DNA from: SZUA-370 sp034003955
Lineage (GTDB): Bacteria > Spirochaetota > Spirochaetia > Treponematales > UBA12059
Direction of reading: 5' to 3'
DNA length: 64,000 nt
NCBI GenBank assembly: GCA_034003955.1
Contig: JAVEXO010000004.1
Coordinates: 1-64,000, forward strand
Below, piece by piece: positions 62,774 through 64,000 of this stretch. Position 1 is the first letter of the stretch. Each line of letters begins with the position of its first letter. The notes below the pieces were generated by a model, which was not told where the DNA came from, did no database searches, and saw only the letters and a list, made by a program, of their open reading frames with translations. A program made the translations under genes and the position numbers.

Positions 62774-63793
62774 GTGTCCCCTCCAGACATGGATACTCCA
62801 GCCGCTCCTCAAGCGCGCTACTATAGTTCCCTGTCTGATGGCTCATTGGAGTGTACCCTGTGCCCTCATCGATGCCGTCTGGCTCAGGGTACAATCGGTA
62901 TATGCGGCGTCAGGAAAAACGATGGAGGTAGACTTACACTACCGTACTATGGCCTGGCCAGTGCGCTGTCTGTCGATCCAGTAGAAAAGAAACCCCTCTA
63001 TCATTTCATGCCAGGCAGCATGGTGTACTCGGTAGGCTATGTCGGCTGCAACCTGCATTGCCCCTTCTGTCAGAATTTTTCTATTTCACAGTCCACAGAA
63101 GCCGAGGGAGTATTCCTGGACCCAGAGGCCCTGATCAGCGAGGCAAAGCGCCTGGCTTGCCCGGCGATTGCCCATACCTATTCCGAACCAATTGTTCACG
63201 CCGAGTTCGTCGAGGAAAGCATGCGTCTAGCAAGGACGGCTGGTCTTAAAAGCATCCTGGTCACCAACGCTTGCGCCTCCGCTGAAGTGGCTACGAATCT
63301 GCTGTCTCGTTGTGACGCCGTCAATGTAGACCTGAAGGCCTGGGACCCCGGGTTCTACACACGTGAACTGGGAGGAGAAATTGATGCCGTTTTGAACTTC
63401 ATCCGCAGCGCCCATGACAAGGGTGTTCACCTGGAGGTGACGACCCTTGTCATCCCCGGTAAGAACGACACGGTTTCCCAGATAGAAGGGATCGCGTCTT
63501 TTTTAGCATCCTTGTCACGAGATATACCACTGCACCTTTCGGCATATAGACCCATGTATAGATATAACACCCCGGCTACCAGCCCTGAAAGTATACACCA
63601 CCTTGTCGAAAGGGCACGGAAACAACTACGGTATGTGTACTCAGGCAATGTGCCTGGTGAGGTAGATGTGACACTTTGCAGCTCATGTGGAGCCAGCCTG
63701 GTGTCTAGACATGCCTATGCCGTAGATTCCAGCGGGCTTTCTGGAAACTTGTGTTCAGCCTGTGGGGCACAAAGTCCCATACGTATGTTTTGA
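62774..63793 (+). CDS. amrS: AmrS-type radical SAM protein (AmmeMemoRadiSam system)
   Basis: 339 aa from GTG. Radical SAM cluster Cys92-x3-Cys96-x2-Cys99 in VGCNLHCPFCQNF, preceded by a CTLCPHRCRL zinc-like site near the N-terminus, and a Cys-rich end (SSCGASL ... CSACGAQ). The N-terminal layout matches the AmmeMemoRadiSam radical SAM protein AmrS. Its AmmeMemo partners (AMMECR1, Memo) are not seen here, at least within this window. Confidence 0.85.
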   Translation: MSPPDMDTPAAPQARYYSSLSDGSLECTLCPHRCRLAQGTIGICGVRKNDGGRLTLPYYGLASALSVDPVEKKPLYHFMPGSMVYSVGYVGCNLHCPFCQNFSISQSTEAEGVFLDPEALISEAKRLACPAIAHTYSEPIVHAEFVEESMRLARTAGLKSILVTNACASAEVATNLLSRCDAVNVDLKAWDPGFYTRELGGEIDAVLNFIRSAHDKGVHLEVTTLVIPGKNDTVSQIEGIASFLASLSRDIPLHLSAYRPMYRYNTPATSPESIHHLVERARKQLRYVYSGNVPGEVDVTLCSSCGASLVSRHAYAVDSSGLSGNLCSACGAQSPIRMF

Positions 63794-63817
63794 AAGAACG
63801 ATTTAAAAAAAATCCTA

Positions 63818-63846
63818 TTGACTTTTTATATCACTTTTGGCATTGT
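63818..63846 (+). promoter_or_regulatory. Promoter of the tRNA genes
   Basis: TTGACT (63818-63823), 17-base spacer, CATTGT (63841-63846), about 20 bases before tRNA-His. The -10 is poor, but position and -35 fit. Confidence 0.45.
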
Positions 63847-63864
63847 AGCTCTCGCCTAGCGCAC

Positions 63865-63937
63865 GGTGGATGTAGCTCAGCGGTAGAGTCCCAGAATGTG
63901 GATCTGGATGTCGCGGGTTCGACACCCGTCATCCACC
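63865..63937 (+). tRNA. tRNA-His (GTG)
   Basis: Cloverleaf reads 5' G-1 GTGGATG, TA, D-stem GCTC/GAGT, anticodon stem CCAGA/TCTGG with loop ATGTGGA (anticodon GTG), T-arm with GGTTCGA, and acceptor CATCCAC plus C73, which pairs with the extra G-1 that is diagnostic for tRNA-His. The 3' CCA is not encoded (next bases CTT). Confidence 0.93.
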
Positions 63938-63979
63938 CTTGTACGTTCGAAGCCGGTACTAGGGACCGATCGGCGTCGG

Positions 63980-64000
63980 GCGTTCGTAGCTCAGCTGGAT
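63980..64000 (+). tRNA. Partial tRNA, probably tRNA-Arg
   Basis: The final bases give GCGTTCG-TA-GCTCAGCTGGAT, the 5' acceptor strand, bases 8-9 and D-arm of a tRNA cut by the window end. This 5' half is most like tRNA-Arg, but the anticodon is not in the window. Confidence 0.6.

Noticed and set aside
1..64000. CRISPR arrays, insertion sequences, phage genes or rRNA
   Set aside because: No direct-repeat arrays, transposase or integrase motifs, terminal inverted repeats or rRNA sequence were seen on either strand by eye.

Overview
The window reads as a chromosome segment of a spirochaete, most likely a free-living or gut member of the Treponema/Rectinema side of Spirochaetales; genus is inference. 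Evidence: roughly balanced base composition, tightly packed genes with many ATGA/GTGA/TAATG overlaps, two DUF115 (Maf/MptE-like) genes plus a NeuB-type sialic acid synthase of the kind used for flagellin glycosylation, many Lgt-type lipoproteins and beta-barrel or beta-helix exported proteins (a two-membrane envelope with Lnt), and a gap-pgk-tpiA-secG glycolysis/secretion cluster. No phage, transposon, CRISPR array or rRNA was seen. This is mostly core genome with a few lineage-specific islands.

Layout. 1-4.8 kb: exported lipoproteins, a beta-barrel-like protein, a nucleotidyltransferase-like protein and a lipoprotein with an HExxH zinc motif. 4.8-11.2 kb (minus): an operon of a 763-aa extremely acidic protein, an unknown protein whose 5' end is broken by an A11 tract, and two DUF115 proteins. 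11.4-15.8 kb: an FtsB/DivIC-like protein, a secreted protein, a ParB-like protein with a hydrophobic tail, and a class A penicillin-binding protein whose leader holds a terminator. 16.1-22.8 kb (plus): gap, terminator, pgk, tpiA, secG, PTS IIA-like, J-domain protein, SurA-like chaperone, nusB. 22.7-30.4 kb: TPR lipoprotein, map, HtrA protease, phosphoribosyltransferase, a 1007-aa beta-helix exported protein. 30.4-32.4 kb (minus): glgC and a cysteine hydrolase.

32.6-36.0 kb: the MrfA/MrfB helicase-exonuclease pair, with a perfect 17-bp inverted repeat inside mrfB. 36.1-41.5 kb (minus): rlmN with two TPR proteins, rsmD, smpB, and a PEGA/FGE-like membrane protein. 41.5-45.3 kb (plus): two type I signal peptidases, hemW, pdxY. 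45.4-47.3 kb (minus): DUF2147 protein, a variant metallo-beta-lactamase-fold protein, a zinc-site pentapeptide protein. 47.4-51.8 kb (plus): zinc-ribbon protein, murI, rsgA, mutS2. 51.9-53.0 kb: neuB-like (minus). 53.1-58.9 kb (plus): zinc-ribbon protein, yebC, ruvC, ruvA, ruvB, queA, cca. 58.9-60.7 kb (minus): coaD and a compact rpmF-acpP-rnc unit. 60.8-63.8 kb: lnt, an unknown gene, a radical SAM AmrS-like gene. The window ends in tRNA-His and the start of a second tRNA, probably Arg.

How the parts fit: central carbon metabolism (gap, pgk, tpiA, glgC), protein export and maturation (secG, lepB x2, lnt, SurA-like, HtrA, map), DNA repair (ruvCAB, mrfAB, mutS2), translation and RNA maturation (rnc, nusB, rsgA, rlmN, rsmD, smpB, cca, queA, tRNAs) and envelope building (PBP1A, murI, FtsB-like). 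The least explained parts are the acidic-protein/DUF115 operon with its A11 frame break, the PBP leader, and several small zinc-site proteins. Functions are read from sequence motifs only; no database search was possible.
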